Notes: generated by a model from the sequence alone, not told the origin. 64,000 bases of DNA from Brucella pecoris (GCF_006376675.1 NZ_VEWK01000003.1:1-64000); one strand, 5' to 3'; counted from the first letter of the stretch, positions 1 to 9,521 are shown. Made by a program: numbers and translations.

Positions 1-138
1 GATGGTGGCGGCATAATCGCGGCGGAAATCCACTTAACGAAACGCCCGAAACTGTTCAGACAAACCGAACCACCTCTCTAATGCACGTTTAGCGTGCTTG
101 ATAGATTAGGCAAATCGCATTAGGGGCAGCACCCTCCA

Positions 139-177
139 GGAGCGCAATTCAATTTGATTACGGCAGATTGGCGCTCC
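139..177. repeat. Inverted repeat, intergenic
   Basis: GGAGCGC at 139-145 pairs with GCGCTCC at 171-177 across a 25-nt loop, and the similarity extends a few bases on each side. It lies directly before another palindromic repeat (193-235), so the two probably form one mosaic intergenic element. No promoter or gene is evident in 1-377 other than these repeats. Confidence 0.45.
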
Positions 178-192
178 AGTTGTTTGTTCAAC

Positions 193-235
193 GCGCATCA
201 GATCCGAAAACCGTTTCACACTTTTCGGGATGCGT
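193..235. repeat. Rhizobial-type palindromic intergenic repeat, copy A
   Basis: The segment starts GCGCATC, contains TCCGAAAACCG and ends TTTTCGGGATGCG, so its ends can fold on each other. A closely matching copy sits at 60702-60744 and a more diverged one at 60513-60558. Short palindromic repeats of this kind are common between genes of Brucella and other Rhizobiales. The open reading frame that runs through it is therefore probably not translated here, which supports a later start for the following gene. Confidence 0.65.
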
Positions 236-377
236 TCTTAGCCTGCAAAGATCACCAGCTTTAAGAATAAGTGAGAAAAAGCTAGGTAAATCAAATAAAA
301 AGGCATTGCAGCAACCGCTAACAGAAGGCATGATTGCACATATGGGGGCTTATATTGCAATCGTCGGAGAGGACGGA

Positions 378-776
378 ATGGATCGCGCCCTTCAAAATGG
401 CAACCAGTCATCGGACGGCACAACCGCAGACGACACGATGACGCTTGAGGCTGTCGAACTGGAGTTCGCGCTCGGAGCCATTGACGTACTGATCGAAGGT
501 TTTGATTCCGCACTTGCCAAGGCTGCCGAACGGGTCGGCGGTGAAGTTCTGTTCAATATGCCTGCTCTCGACACCAGCGAAGCACAACGCATCGGTGCAA
601 TTGCCATTGCCGGGCAACCGGAAGATCAGGTTATCTTCGTCACATTGCGCAATGACGGCACGACGTTGTCCGTTGAACCGCCAACGGGCGAAAATGCCGT
701 TTTTGAAAGCCTTGGCCGCAACTACGCCGCCGTCATGAAAAGTCTTTCCCCGAAGGAAAAAGTCAACGGCGCCTGA
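378..776 (+). CDS. Hypothetical protein, about 132 aa
   Basis: I do not recognise a family. The ATG at 378 is chosen because GGAGAGGA lies just upstream (366-373) and because the longer frame would run through the intergenic repeat at 193-235. In-frame ATGs at 330 and 342 are less attractive alternatives. The protein is acidic and soluble, with no signal peptide or membrane segment. A predicted amphipathic stretch rich in Ala and Glu (EAVELEFALGAIDVLIEGF) begins near residue 23. It converges on the deacetylase gene with only six bases between stops. It is probably a conserved core hypothetical, since it lies in the core side of the window. Confidence 0.6.
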   Translation: MDRALQNGNQSSDGTTADDTMTLEAVELEFALGAIDVLIEGFDSALAKAAERVGGEVLFNMPALDTSEAQRIGAIAIAGQPEDQVIFVTLRNDGTTLSVEPPTGENAVFESLGRNYAAVMKSLSPKEKVNGA

Positions 777-782
777 ACGGGA

Positions 783-1613
783 TTATTTCGGCGCTACAGG
801 CTTTGGAACGCCCGCATGAAGATTGTGCGGAGCAACCGGGTTGAGTGTCATCGTCGTCTCGACATCCTTGAGACGCACGAATTTCATCCCCTTCGCTTTC
901 AAGGCCAAAACTCCTTTGGCCACCCCCTCACCCGCCGACCGCGTCGGTTGGTTGATATGCGAGATGATGACGTCGCCGTCACGCGCGGCAGCGATGCGGC
1001 GCTCGACAGTCGGTGCCAGCAACGAGGCTCCCTGATCACCATTCAACGAATAGCCGCCTATCTTGTAGCCCATGCTGGTGGCAAGCTTGATGGCATCGGT
1101 CGAATAACGGGCTGTCGCATCGCGATACCAGATAGGCTTCGACACTCCGGCATCGGTGATCGCCGTCGCACCGGCATCGATTTCCAGATGAACCGCCTCA
1201 AGTGATCCTGCTGTCTTGATGCCATACATTTTCGGCTCGTTGGTAATGGCCGGAACATGCATTGCGCCATGGTTCTCGATATCAAACAGATCGGAATTGG
1301 CCTTCAAAACCGCCATGGCCGCCTGGTTCTGCTTTATCCATCGTCCCGTCACGAAGATCGTCGCTGGAATACGGTTCTGCACCAGCATGTCCAGAATGCG
1401 ATGATCGGTCTTGCCCATGCAGGCATCAAGCGTCAACGCCACCTGTGGTGATGCAGTGCCGCCGCGTGCGATATGCAATTGCGGCTCAACGATCCTGATC
1501 GTGTCATGCTTGGCCTTGTTCTCCGCCCGCTCTTGCGGCGAGATATCATAGGCACTGGCAATGCCAGCCATGGCTAGAATGACGGCTCCTGCCGCAGCAA
1601 TACAACGAAGCAT
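783..1613 (-). CDS. Secreted polysaccharide deacetylase-like protein
   Basis: A hydrophobic signal peptide (MLRCIAAAGAVILAMAGIAS, cleavage after ASA) directs export. The mature part has the NodB-type polysaccharide deacetylase layout: TLDAC with a following Asp near the start of the domain, corresponding to the usual TFDDG motif, then HGAMH, corresponding to the His-x3-His metal site. A late segment, DGDVIISHIN, resembles the final catalytic-motif strand and its His. The first motif is altered (LDAC instead of FDDG), so activity or substrate may differ from classic N-deacetylases. The start at 1613 gives a clean signal peptide; the frame continues ten codons upstream without a better start. 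It probably acts on cell-wall or surface glycans in the periplasm. Confidence 0.75.
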   Translation of the reverse strand: MLRCIAAAGAVILAMAGIASAYDISPQERAENKAKHDTIRIVEPQLHIARGGTASPQVALTLDACMGKTDHRILDMLVQNRIPATIFVTGRWIKQNQAAMAVLKANSDLFDIENHGAMHVPAITNEPKMYGIKTAGSLEAVHLEIDAGATAITDAGVSKPIWYRDATARYSTDAIKLATSMGYKIGGYSLNGDQGASLLAPTVERRIAAARDGDVIISHINQPTRSAGEGVAKGVLALKAKGMKFVRLKDVETTMTLNPVAPHNLHAGVPKPVAPK

Positions 1614-1684
1614 GACAATATCTTCTGAAAATGGCTTAACCACCGGAGATTATTCCGGCAGCTAAGCCAAATTGTGGCGTGCTG

Positions 1685-4348
1685 TCAAACCTTGCGTATG
1701 GCCGACTGTGCTGCGGCAAGGCGGGCAATCGGCACGCGGAACGGCGAACAGGAAACATAGTCGAGGCCTGTCTTTTCGCAGAATGCGATCGAAGCCGGAT
1801 CACCGCCATGCTCGCCACAGATGCCGAGTTTCAGCTTTTCACGGGTCTTTCGCCCGCGTTCGGCGGCGATTTCCACCAGTTCACCAACGCCCTCGAGATC
1901 AAGCGACACAAACGGGTCCTGTTCGATCACGCCACGCTGCTGATAGGAGGTCAGGAACGAGGACGCATCGTCGCGTGAAATGCCGAATGTCGTTTGCGTC
2001 AAGTCGTTGGTGCCAAACGAGAAGAACTCAGCCGTTTCGGCGATTTCGGCAGCGCGCAAGGCTGCACGCGGCAGTTCGATCATCGTGCCGACCATATAGT
2101 CGATCTTGACGCTCGCCTCACCCATGACTTCCCTGGCAACGGCATCGATGCGCGCCTTGACGAAATCCAGTTCGGCTTTCAAACCGACCAGCGGCACCAT
2201 CACTTCCGGCACCACATGTTCGCCGGTTTTCTTGCCTGCCTCAACGGCGGCTTCGAAAATCGCCCGGGCCTGCATTTCCGCGATTTCCGGATAGGATACA
2301 GCCAGACGGCAGCCGCGATGGCCCAGCATCGGGTTGAATTCATGCAGGGCATCCGCGCGTTCGCGCAGCTTTGCCGCATCGACACCCATCGACCGGGCAA
2401 CCTCCGCGACTTCCTCGTCCGTATGCGGCAGGAACTCATGCAATGGCGGATCAAGCAGACGGATCGTGACCGGGAGCCCCTTCATGATCTCGAAAAGCTC
2501 GACGAAATCAGACCTCTGCATCGGCAAAAGCTTTGCGAGAGCCGTGCGGCGGCCTTCTTCATTGTCAGAAAGGATCATTTCGCGCATGGCGACGATGCGG
2601 CTTCCGTCGAAGAACATGTGTTCAGTCCGGCAGAGGCCTATGCCTTCCGCACCAAACGAACGCGCCGTGCGGGCATCTGCCGGGGTTTCTGCATTGGCGC
2701 GAACCTTCATCCGGCGGGTCCGGTCGGCCCATTCCATCAGCCTGCCGAAATCGCCAGAAAGCTCGGGCTGCAGCATGGCCACAGCGCCTTTCAGGACCTG
2801 CCCCGTGCCACCATCGACGGTGACGACATCGCCCTTCTTGAAGGTCTGGCCTGCCGCGAGCATGACGCCATTGCGATAGTCGACGCGAAGCGACCCCGCA
2901 CCGGAAACGCATGGCTTGCCCATGCCGCGTGCGACAACGGCTGCGTGGCTGGTCATGCCGCCGCGCGTTGTCAGAATGCCTTCCGCTGCATGCATGCCGT
3001 GAATATCTTCCGGGCTGGTCTCAATGCGAACGAGAATGACCTTGCGGCCTTCCGACTTTGCCTGTTCGGCTTCTTCCGAAGAGAAGACGATTTCGCCCGT
3101 TGCAGCGCCCGGCGACGCCGGGAGGCCCTGACCAATGATCTGGCGCTCCGCACGCGGGTCGATGGTCGGATGCAAAAGCTGATCAAGCGCTGCCGGATCG
3201 ACGCGCAGAACCGCTTCCTCCTCGGAAATGAGGCCTTCACCTGCCATTTCGACGGCCATCTTCAACGCCGCCTTTGCCGTGCGCTTGCCCGAACGGGTTT
3301 GGAGCATCCACAATTTGCCGCGTTCGATAGTGAATTCGAGGTCCTGCATGTCGCGATAATGCTGTTCCAACCGGTCAGCGACCTTGAGGAATTCAGCGAA
3401 AGCTTCCGGCATTACCTTTTCAAGCGACGGCTTGTCGGAACCGGCCGCAATGCGCGCTTCCTCGGTGATGTTCTGCGGCGTGCGGATACCGGCAACGACA
3501 TCTTCACCCTGCGCATTGACGAGAAACTCGCCGTAAAGCTTCTTCTCGCCTGTCGAAGGATTGCGTGTAAACGCAACGCCAGTCGCAGAGGTCTCGCCCA
3601 TATTGCCAAACACCATGGCCTGCACATTAACCGCCGTGCCCCAGGCCGCCGGGATATTATGCAGCCGCCGATAGGTGATGGCGCGCGCATTCATCCAGCT
3701 TGAAAAGACAGCACCTATGGCGCCCCAGAGCTGTTCGCGCGGGTCTTGCGGGAAAGGCTGGCCGAGTTCTTCCTCGACCTTGGCCTTGTAGGAGGCGATG
3801 ACGCCCTTCCAGTCTTCGGCCGTCAGTGCCGTATCGACCTCAACGCCCAGATCGGCCTTCTTGTCTTCGAGAATTTCTTCAAAGAAGCCATGATCGACAC
3901 CCAGCACGACATCTGAATACATCTGGATGAAGCGACGGTAGCTGTCATAGGCAAAACGCTCGTCACCCGCCTCGCGGGCGATAGCCTGCACCGTCTCGTC
4001 ATTGAGACCGAGATTGAGCACCGTATCCATCATGCCCGGCATGGAAGCACGGGCGCCGGAACGCACCGACACCAAAAGTGGCTTTTCGGCATCGCCGAAA
4101 TTGCGCCCCGTCACTTTTGCGATATGGGCCAGAGCCGCCTGAACCTGATCATTGAGCTCGGATGGATAAGACCGGTCGTGATCGTAATAATAGGTGCAGA
4201 CTTCGGTCGTGATGGTAAAGCCTGGAGGTACCGGAAGACCAAGGCTGCTCATTTCAGCCAGGTTCGCTCCCTTACCACCGAGAAGATTGCGGTCGCTTGC
4301 CGCGCCTTCTGCCTTGCCGTCGCCGAACGTGTACACCCACTTCGCCAT
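1685..4348 (-). CDS. ppdK: Pyruvate, phosphate dikinase
   Basis: It interconverts pyruvate + ATP + Pi and phosphoenolpyruvate + AMP + PPi, a cytoplasmic gluconeogenic/anaplerotic step. The 887-residue length matches the family. The N-terminal ATP-grasp part begins KWVYTFGDGKAEG and contains GGKGANLAEM. The swivelling phosphohistidine domain has GGMTSHAAVVARG with the phosphorylated His near residue 468. The C-terminal TIM barrel carries GICGEHGGDP with the catalytic Cys near residue 843. The start follows AAGGAGGAGG; two ATGs stand in tandem (4351 and 4348). In Brucella-like genomes PPDK supports growth on C3/C4 substrates. It lies downstream of virB11 on the same strand after a 220-bp gap, so it likely has its own promoter. 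Confidence 0.96.
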   Translation of the reverse strand: MAKWVYTFGDGKAEGAASDRNLLGGKGANLAEMSSLGLPVPPGFTITTEVCTYYYDHDRSYPSELNDQVQAALAHIAKVTGRNFGDAEKPLLVSVRSGARASMPGMMDTVLNLGLNDETVQAIAREAGDERFAYDSYRRFIQMYSDVVLGVDHGFFEEILEDKKADLGVEVDTALTAEDWKGVIASYKAKVEEELGQPFPQDPREQLWGAIGAVFSSWMNARAITYRRLHNIPAAWGTAVNVQAMVFGNMGETSATGVAFTRNPSTGEKKLYGEFLVNAQGEDVVAGIRTPQNITEEARIAAGSDKPSLEKVMPEAFAEFLKVADRLEQHYRDMQDLEFTIERGKLWMLQTRSGKRTAKAALKMAVEMAGEGLISEEEAVLRVDPAALDQLLHPTIDPRAERQIIGQGLPASPGAATGEIVFSSEEAEQAKSEGRKVILVRIETSPEDIHGMHAAEGILTTRGGMTSHAAVVARGMGKPCVSGAGSLRVDYRNGVMLAAGQTFKKGDVVTVDGGTGQVLKGAVAMLQPELSGDFGRLMEWADRTRRMKVRANAETPADARTARSFGAEGIGLCRTEHMFFDGSRIVAMREMILSDNEEGRRTALAKLLPMQRSDFVELFEIMKGLPVTIRLLDPPLHEFLPHTDEEVAEVARSMGVDAAKLRERADALHEFNPMLGHRGCRLAVSYPEIAEMQARAIFEAAVEAGKKTGEHVVPEVMVPLVGLKAELDFVKARIDAVAREVMGEASVKIDYMVGTMIELPRAALRAAEIAETAEFFSFGTNDLTQTTFGISRDDASSFLTSYQQRGVIEQDPFVSLDLEGVGELVEIAAERGRKTREKLKLGICGEHGGDPASIAFCEKTGLDYVSCSPFRVPIARLAAAQSAIRKV

Positions 4349-4572
4349 CATGGCCTCCTCCTTACTGCAGGATAGGTTCATGAAAGGCTCGCAACGATTA
4401 CAAGCACTCCCGGAACCAGCTCCTCGTTGCTTATGCGATCGGAAAGGTTGCTGCCAACCAAAAAAACCCCACCGCGACAATAGAATCGATTAAACGCGAG
4501 ATCAGCGCGGTAAAGGTTCAAATTGGGACGACGAGAAAGCAGAAAAAATCATTATTATGGCTCCAATTATGC

Positions 4573-5574
4573 TCAATCGTTCGCACAGCCGCAGAAGTAA
4601 ATTTCAGCAGCGCGGAACGTTCCATCGGTGCGTTTACATTGTACAACAACGTCAACCGAAATCTCCAGCATACGTCGGATGTCAGCGCGTTCGAGTGCGC
4701 TTCCCCCTTCCGATTCCTTGACTAGTAACGTCAGTTGCTCGAAGGCAAGTCTGGCAGAATCTGCATGAACTGTTGTGATGGATCCTGGATGGCCCGAGTT
4801 TATATTGCGAATATAATAAAACGCGCTTCCATCCCTGAGTTCTTGCAGCAATATACGATCGGGACGCATTCGCAGACACGATTCGAGTAATTCCTTCGGA
4901 CCTGCATTCGATAAGCCTTGCGAGCCCTTTGAATAAAACAGACGCACCTGATTTGGTTGGGAAATTATAAGTTCCGGGCTGTCTTCAATCGAAATGACAC
5001 GCTCGTGTTGCGGAATATGTTTGATAAGAGCTTTTGAAAGAGTAGTTTTTGCGGACCCTGTCGCACCAGAGATAATGATATTTTTCCGCGCGATAACAGC
5101 TTGACGAAGAAACTCCTTGAATTGCCCTTTTTTGTAGAGTTCTTGTAAACGTTCTTGCTCTTTTGAAAGGGCACGAAAGCTTGTTTGCGTATGAGAGAAA
5201 AAGCCATTGGCATCCAGATCATCAAGCGTAAAATCGAGCGATGATGGTTTGCGGATTGTGATGCTGACCGTTCCTTTCGTGGTGGCAGGCGGAATGACAA
5301 TTTGAATTCGCTCGCCAACTGGAAGTGTTGCCGAAAGTATCGGTCGCGTTTCATTGATGGTTTGATGGGAAAAGCTCGCCACCGCCCGGGCAAGGCGCAT
5401 GAGTTTTTCAAAGGAAAGCCCAGGAAGATCGTGTATCTGCCAACCACCCGGCCCTTCCGTCAGCACCTGACCGGGGTGATTGACAATGATCTCATATAAC
5501 GAGCAATCATCCAGGAAGACCGCGAGAGGCTTTAGAAGTTCACGAACGACAGTGCTGTCCTGGGCTTCAGCCAT
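4573..5574 (-). CDS. virB11: VirB11 traffic ATPase of the type IV secretion system
   Basis: This is the hexameric cytoplasmic ATPase that powers pilus assembly and substrate transfer together with VirB4 and VirD4/TraG. The 333-aa protein has an N-terminal domain (1-140) and a RecA-like C-terminal domain. The Walker A is GATGSAKTTL near residue 166, with Ala where most relatives have Gly. An ISIEDSPEL Asp-box follows, then LRMRPDRILLQELRD (Walker B region), and the His box GHPGSITTVHA. It is the last gene of the virB operon, nine bases after virB10. The 220 bp that follow, before ppdK, show no clear terminator. Confidence 0.95.
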   Translation of the reverse strand: MAEAQDSTVVRELLKPLAVFLDDCSLYEIIVNHPGQVLTEGPGGWQIHDLPGLSFEKLMRLARAVASFSHQTINETRPILSATLPVGERIQIVIPPATTKGTVSITIRKPSSLDFTLDDLDANGFFSHTQTSFRALSKEQERLQELYKKGQFKEFLRQAVIARKNIIISGATGSAKTTLSKALIKHIPQHERVISIEDSPELIISQPNQVRLFYSKGSQGLSNAGPKELLESCLRMRPDRILLQELRDGSAFYYIRNINSGHPGSITTVHADSARLAFEQLTLLVKESEGGSALERADIRRMLEISVDVVVQCKRTDGTFRAAEIYFCGCAND

Positions 5575-5582
5575 TTGTCCAC

Positions 5583-6758
5583 CTATTTTGTCACAAGCGT
5601 CGATGGCGGGTGGAAATCACCCAAAGCTGCCCGATCGAGAATACGATTTCTAGGTTCGGTTACACGAAGCTGGTAAACGCCTGTAAAATCGAGATCGCGA
5701 GCGACAAAGATGGAGACCAATTCCCCCTGATGCTTGTTGAGTGTCGGGGCAATATTAATAGATTGCTCCACTGCAATGGCAGCAGCCTGTTTGCCGGCAT
5801 CTGCGGTATTTTGTGCATCAAAATTGCCGTCTTGCAGACGACTGCTTGCGTAACTTGTCGCATCGCCGACGACGGAAAGGAGAAGCGCACTGCCAAAACG
5901 CTCCCACCAATGCGTATCGACCTGCCCATCAACGCCAGCGCGGCCAAGCGCATCGGTTGCTGGCGAGGCAAGCATGACGATCACACCTTGAGGCGTTTTC
6001 GCCCTGTTCCAAAGCACAAACAGACGTTTTTGACCCCGTTGGAGGCCGCCACGATATTCCCCGACAAGCTGGGTTCCCCTTTCCATCAGCACCACGCGGC
6101 CATTATCGGATAAAACATCGCGGTTGATCACGCAGCTTGCAAACCCCAGCTGATCAGAGGCAAGTGCGGTTTCGAGCACACAAGGGATCGAACTACCCAT
6201 GGCGATGATGAAATCGCGATTTCCAAGCATACCGGCGCGCGATCCCTCAAGTCGGGTCGGTCGCAGCAGATTTTCGAACCGCTGTTCGTCGGCATTCTGC
6301 TGGTTCTGGCCAATAAAATTGCCATCGATTGGCACAAAATTCCCATCTGGCACCGCATTACTGCCGTTCCCGCCCTCGCCTCGTGAGGCCGAATTTTTCT
6401 GTCCGCCGCTATAAGCCATAACGGGCGCACGACGGGCGGCATCAAGCAATTCGTCCACTTCGGGCATGGGGTCTTCAAGGACCGGTGTTGGCAGTTTTAC
6501 CACCGGCTTTTCTTCAACCGGCTCTGTCTTTTCTCTTGCCGCCTCAAAGGGTGTCGTTTGGCGGATCACGACGCGCTCGGTCTGGATATTGTTGTCCTTT
6601 GTTTTGCTTCCAGATGTCGACCACAGAGCAAAGCCAATAAACAACACAATGGCGAGTGCAACAGCACCACGCTTGAGGACTGGATTATTGTCGATGCGTG
6701 TAGCTGTAACCGTTTCGGCGCGTTCGCCTGGGATCTGATGTTCCTCGATCTCGGCCAT
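5583..6758 (-). CDS. virB10: VirB10 type IV secretion core-complex protein
   Basis: VirB10 spans both membranes and forms the outer-membrane channel cap with VirB7 and VirB9. The protein has a cytoplasmic N-terminus, one membrane segment near residues 30-48, a proline-rich linker, and a C-terminal TrbI/VirB10 beta-barrel domain (roughly 180-390) with typical blocks such as IPCVLETALASDQLG and VSIFVARDLDF. The ATG at 6758 is preferred. A GTG at 6767 overlapping the virB9 stop (GTGA) is an alternative and would add three residues. It lies between virB9 and virB11 in the canonical order. Confidence 0.94.
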   Translation of the reverse strand: MAEIEEHQIPGERAETVTATRIDNNPVLKRGAVALAIVLFIGFALWSTSGSKTKDNNIQTERVVIRQTTPFEAAREKTEPVEEKPVVKLPTPVLEDPMPEVDELLDAARRAPVMAYSGGQKNSASRGEGGNGSNAVPDGNFVPIDGNFIGQNQQNADEQRFENLLRPTRLEGSRAGMLGNRDFIIAMGSSIPCVLETALASDQLGFASCVINRDVLSDNGRVVLMERGTQLVGEYRGGLQRGQKRLFVLWNRAKTPQGVIVMLASPATDALGRAGVDGQVDTHWWERFGSALLLSVVGDATSYASSRLQDGNFDAQNTADAGKQAAAIAVEQSINIAPTLNKHQGELVSIFVARDLDFTGVYQLRVTEPRNRILDRAALGDFHPPSTLVTK

Positions 6759-6763
6759 CTTAA

Positions 6764-7624
6764 TCACTTCTTCCCCTGTCCCACCAGATCCGGTTTCACG
6801 ATGCGCTCAACTGAAGGAGACGTCGTGTTTGTGGCAGGGTTGATGCCAATCCGGTCATAGGCTTCGTTGAATACGCACAGCACATCTTTGCCTCGTCGCA
6901 GAATGAATTTCCGGCTTAACGCATGGACCATGACCAGATTGCCATCGACAGTTTTGGGCACGAGGGTCTCCGACCCGTCGGAGTTTTCCATATAGATCGC
7001 AGGCATTTCCTGATTGCCCGCAAAGGAGAATGTTGTGATTTTACCGTTGTCGTAGACGCTTTGTGGCTCCAGTGCCTCTGCCCCTTGTGCAGAGTACCGC
7101 CAGTTGCGCGGACCATATGCCTCGTGAAGCGACAGCACATCGTCAGCATCCTTTGCTTGGACTGTGCGCGCCTGGGCCGCAGCTTGCTGGCGGCGCTGTT
7201 CGGCTTCCTCCTGCGGATATCTGAATTTCACATAAAAGTAAGTATTCTCTCCGACTTCTACCGAACCCTCCCGCACCTTAAGTTCCATCTGGTAACTGCG
7301 CGTAGACCCGTCCCTGCGTGTCGTTACAACAGAGATATTGGTAACCGGTTGGTTTTCTCGTGGTTTTAAAAACAAGATGTTACCGGCTGGTGCGACTTCC
7401 CAGGCAACGCTGTTGCCAAGCGCCACATGTGCAATTTCCTCTTCCCGAGCAAACTCGACTTGAACCGAGGAGCGCAAGGACCCGATGATCCTTGTGATAT
7501 TGTAAGGCTGATAACTGACAAAGCGGACCCGACTGTCCTGCGATGCTGTTGTCGGTATCTCCAGCGCGAGGACATTGGGCACAGATGACGCCAGAAAATA
7601 TGTGACAATGATTGGAAAGCGCAT
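6764..7624 (-). CDS. virB9: VirB9 type IV secretion outer-membrane complex protein
   Basis: This is a periplasmic/outer-membrane component of the VirB7-VirB9-VirB10 core complex. A signal peptide (MRFPIIVTYFLASSVPNVLA) is followed by the two-lobed VirB9/CagX fold. The C-terminal part has a characteristic run (RNWRYSAQG, then GNQEMPAIYM, then FILRRGKDVLCVFNE) ending in GINPATNTTSPSVERI. The ATG at 7624 overlaps the virB8 stop as TGATG, indicating translational coupling. Confidence 0.94.
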   Translation of the reverse strand: MRFPIIVTYFLASSVPNVLALEIPTTASQDSRVRFVSYQPYNITRIIGSLRSSVQVEFAREEEIAHVALGNSVAWEVAPAGNILFLKPRENQPVTNISVVTTRRDGSTRSYQMELKVREGSVEVGENTYFYVKFRYPQEEAEQRRQQAAAQARTVQAKDADDVLSLHEAYGPRNWRYSAQGAEALEPQSVYDNGKITTFSFAGNQEMPAIYMENSDGSETLVPKTVDGNLVMVHALSRKFILRRGKDVLCVFNEAYDRIGINPATNTTSPSVERIVKPDLVGQGKK

Positions 7625-8295
7625 CAATCGATTGCCTCCGGATCTGCCCGATATTCGCTAACAGCGAAACCAAGCGGGTTCACCAGTCGGTCTGTCGATG
7701 ACATGGGTGCGTTGGCGTAGGAATAGGTGAGGGTCGCAACAAAATGTGTTGTCCGCACTTCTTCACCGCGGGTTACGCTACGCATATAGCGTACCGATGC
7801 CACGTTCTGATTAATGAGCGCGATGGAGACTATGTTAATCCGCACCGTGGCAGAACGGCCATAGAAATTTTGTGGTGATTGCGGATTGCTGCCACGATAA
7901 GTAGCTGCGAACCGCGCCTGTTCGGCTTGCGTAGAGAGAAGCGCAATTGTTCGAAAATTCTCCTGGGCTTCGCTCCAGACATAGCCTTCGCGTCCACGAA
8001 CATATTTTGCCGCAAAATATTTGGTCACGGCTTCGTCGTAAGTGCCAGCGGTCGCCGATAGCGCTGAAACGACATCAACGATCCCGGTAGAATTGTCGAC
8101 ACGAACCACGAAAGGTTCGACAGTTTTCAGCGGCGCAAGGCTCGCAACGGCGAGGATTGATATGCCGGCAACAATACCGGACGCAATTGCGATCGACCAC
8201 GCCAAGCGATTTGATCGCTCGACCTGAATCATGCGGTCTTGATCAAAGCGACGCGCTTTCTCGAAATAGCTTTTGAGATTGTCTGTCGTGACCAT
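7624..8295 (-). CDS. virB8: VirB8 type IV secretion inner-membrane assembly factor
   Basis: A bitopic inner-membrane protein that nucleates assembly of the secretion channel. It has a short cytoplasmic N-terminus beginning MVTTDNLKSYFEKA, one membrane helix near residues 30-52, then a periplasmic NTF2-like domain. Family blocks include VEPFVVRVDNSTG and NPLGFAVSEYRADPE. The ATG at 8295 overlaps the preceding stop (TGATG) and has GAGG upstream. A TTG four codons earlier is less likely. Length is normal for the family (about 223 aa). Confidence 0.94.
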   Translation of the reverse strand: MVTTDNLKSYFEKARRFDQDRMIQVERSNRLAWSIAIASGIVAGISILAVASLAPLKTVEPFVVRVDNSTGIVDVVSALSATAGTYDEAVTKYFAAKYVRGREGYVWSEAQENFRTIALLSTQAEQARFAATYRGSNPQSPQNFYGRSATVRINIVSIALINQNVASVRYMRSVTRGEEVRTTHFVATLTYSYANAPMSSTDRLVNPLGFAVSEYRADPEAID

Positions 8296-8585
8296 CAATC
8301 CTCGCAATCGCCAAAAGAAGCACCAATATCGAAATGATCAAAAGCCCTGGATGGTTTGCGTTCATCAACAAAGCGCGTGATGGATTCGGCTTTGGACTTC
8401 GGCAGTGCACTCGATTTTTCCCATTGCCACATTGCGCGATTCAGTGGTCTTCGCGCATTTCCATCACATTTTGGCAAGGAATTTGTCAGCGACGAACAAC
8501 TGGCAAGTGCGACCGCGATCCCGAGAACCAAGGTCGGCTTGATCACTGATAAATACCTGTTTTTTATCGCCGCAGACGAGGTCAT
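8295..8585 (-). CDS. virB7: VirB7-like outer-membrane lipoprotein
   Basis: A small lipoprotein in the virB7 position. The hydrophobic segment LVLGIAVALASC forms a lipobox with the acylated Cys at about residue 30, after a long polar N-region. The mature part contains additional cysteines (PKCDG and the C-terminal DCED) that could bond with VirB9, as in Agrobacterium. At 96 aa it is longer than classic VirB7 (about 50 aa) but similar to some conjugation-type homologues. The start is preceded by AAGGAGAT. Identification rests mainly on gene order and lipobox. Confidence 0.75.
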   Translation of the reverse strand: MTSSAAIKNRYLSVIKPTLVLGIAVALASCSSLTNSLPKCDGNARRPLNRAMWQWEKSSALPKSKAESITRFVDERKPSRAFDHFDIGASFGDCED

Positions 8586-8602
8586 ACGCAGATCTCCTTC
8601 GC

Positions 8603-9517
8603 TCAGAATGCTCTTCTCATCATGCGGGTGCCGCGAGCCATGAACCCGACGCCGCGCGATGTTGCCTTGGCAAGCAATCCTTCATGCGCATCGCGTGAAG
8701 CTGTATAGCCGTAAGCCAGAGACGCTCCGCCGGACGCTAGAGCCGAAGCGATGCCTGGAAGCTGATAAAAGACATAAAGAGCGGCAATGCCGATGGCACA
8801 AAGCGCGATGGGGCGCATCAAGACATCGGAATAGCCCTCGATTGCAGTAAAAGTGGTGTCGAGACATGCAATCAGCAGTGCTCCAACAGCGACGACAAGA
8901 ACCTGAAGAATGACAAAATTTGCCACTTGTCCGATCCAAGCCTCTGTGAAGCGTCGCGTCGACTGGAACATGGCAAATGCGATGAAGATTGGGCCGATCG
9001 CCAGCACGATGGCTAGTGCCAATCGCGCATAAAGTGAAACGACATAGCCTATTCCCGCGACAAGAAAGCTGACGCCAATCACCAATAATCCGCCAACACC
9101 AGTTACAATATCGATGGGCCAGGAGGATCGTGACCAGATGTCGGTCGCTGAGTTCTGTCCTTTATCCAGCAGACTATCGAAAGTCGATGCGCTCGGCGCG
9201 GCGCCGGAATTAAGCGCTTGCGAAATCTCGCGCGGCAGCTGTTCGAAAAAAATATTGGTGACATAGGTCTGGTATTCGCTGGCGTTCTTGACCAGCGTCA
9301 CGATGATCGCAAGCTTGATTGCGCGAAAAGCAAAATCCAGGATGGGTTCATGCACCGAACCGCGCAAGATAAGATAACCAAACAGGATAACGTAAAGGGT
9401 CACGGCAACGGTAAGCGGGCCTGAAAGCCATTCGGCAATATTCGACGTCCCATCGGATATGAACATCTCCAACGGCCGCTTGAATTGTCCATCAATAAAC
9501 TCGAAAACGTGATACAC
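8603..9517 (-). CDS. virB6: VirB6 polytopic inner-membrane channel protein
   Basis: A multi-spanning inner-membrane protein (five to six hydrophobic helices between about residues 30 and 260) that forms part of the translocation path. TrbL/VirB6 family features include a long periplasmic loop (residues 75-130), then VLAIGPIFIAFAMFQSTRRF and a C-terminal helix pair. I place the start at the GTG at 9517, with GGAGGC seven bases upstream and five bases after the entry-exclusion gene stop. The upstream ATG at 9583 would overlap that gene by over 60 bases. Confidence 0.9.
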   Translation of the reverse strand: MYHVFEFIDGQFKRPLEMFISDGTSNIAEWLSGPLTVAVTLYVILFGYLILRGSVHEPILDFAFRAIKLAIIVTLVKNASEYQTYVTNIFFEQLPREISQALNSGAAPSASTFDSLLDKGQNSATDIWSRSSWPIDIVTGVGGLLVIGVSFLVAGIGYVVSLYARLALAIVLAIGPIFIAFAMFQSTRRFTEAWIGQVANFVILQVLVVAVGALLIACLDTTFTAIEGYSDVLMRPIALCAIGIAALYVFYQLPGIASALASGGASLAYGYTASRDAHEGLLAKATSRGVGFMARGTRMMRRAF

Positions 9518-9521
9518 GGTG

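Noticed and set aside
1..30. Minus-strand gene starting at position 14 and leaving the window
   Set aside because: An ATG exists but only a few codons are in view and no ribosome site precedes it at the right distance.
168..377. N-terminal extension of the first gene
   Set aside because: The frame passes through a palindromic intergenic repeat; the ATG at 378 has a good ribosome site.
1994..3703. Long plus-strand frame of 569 codons opposite ppdK
   Set aside because: It is antisense to a clearly conserved gene and shows no family-like motifs, as expected for a GC-rich shadow frame.
4505..4535. tRNA T-arm-like sequence (GGTTCAAATT) near the island's left edge
   Set aside because: No acceptor, D or anticodon stems can be formed around it.
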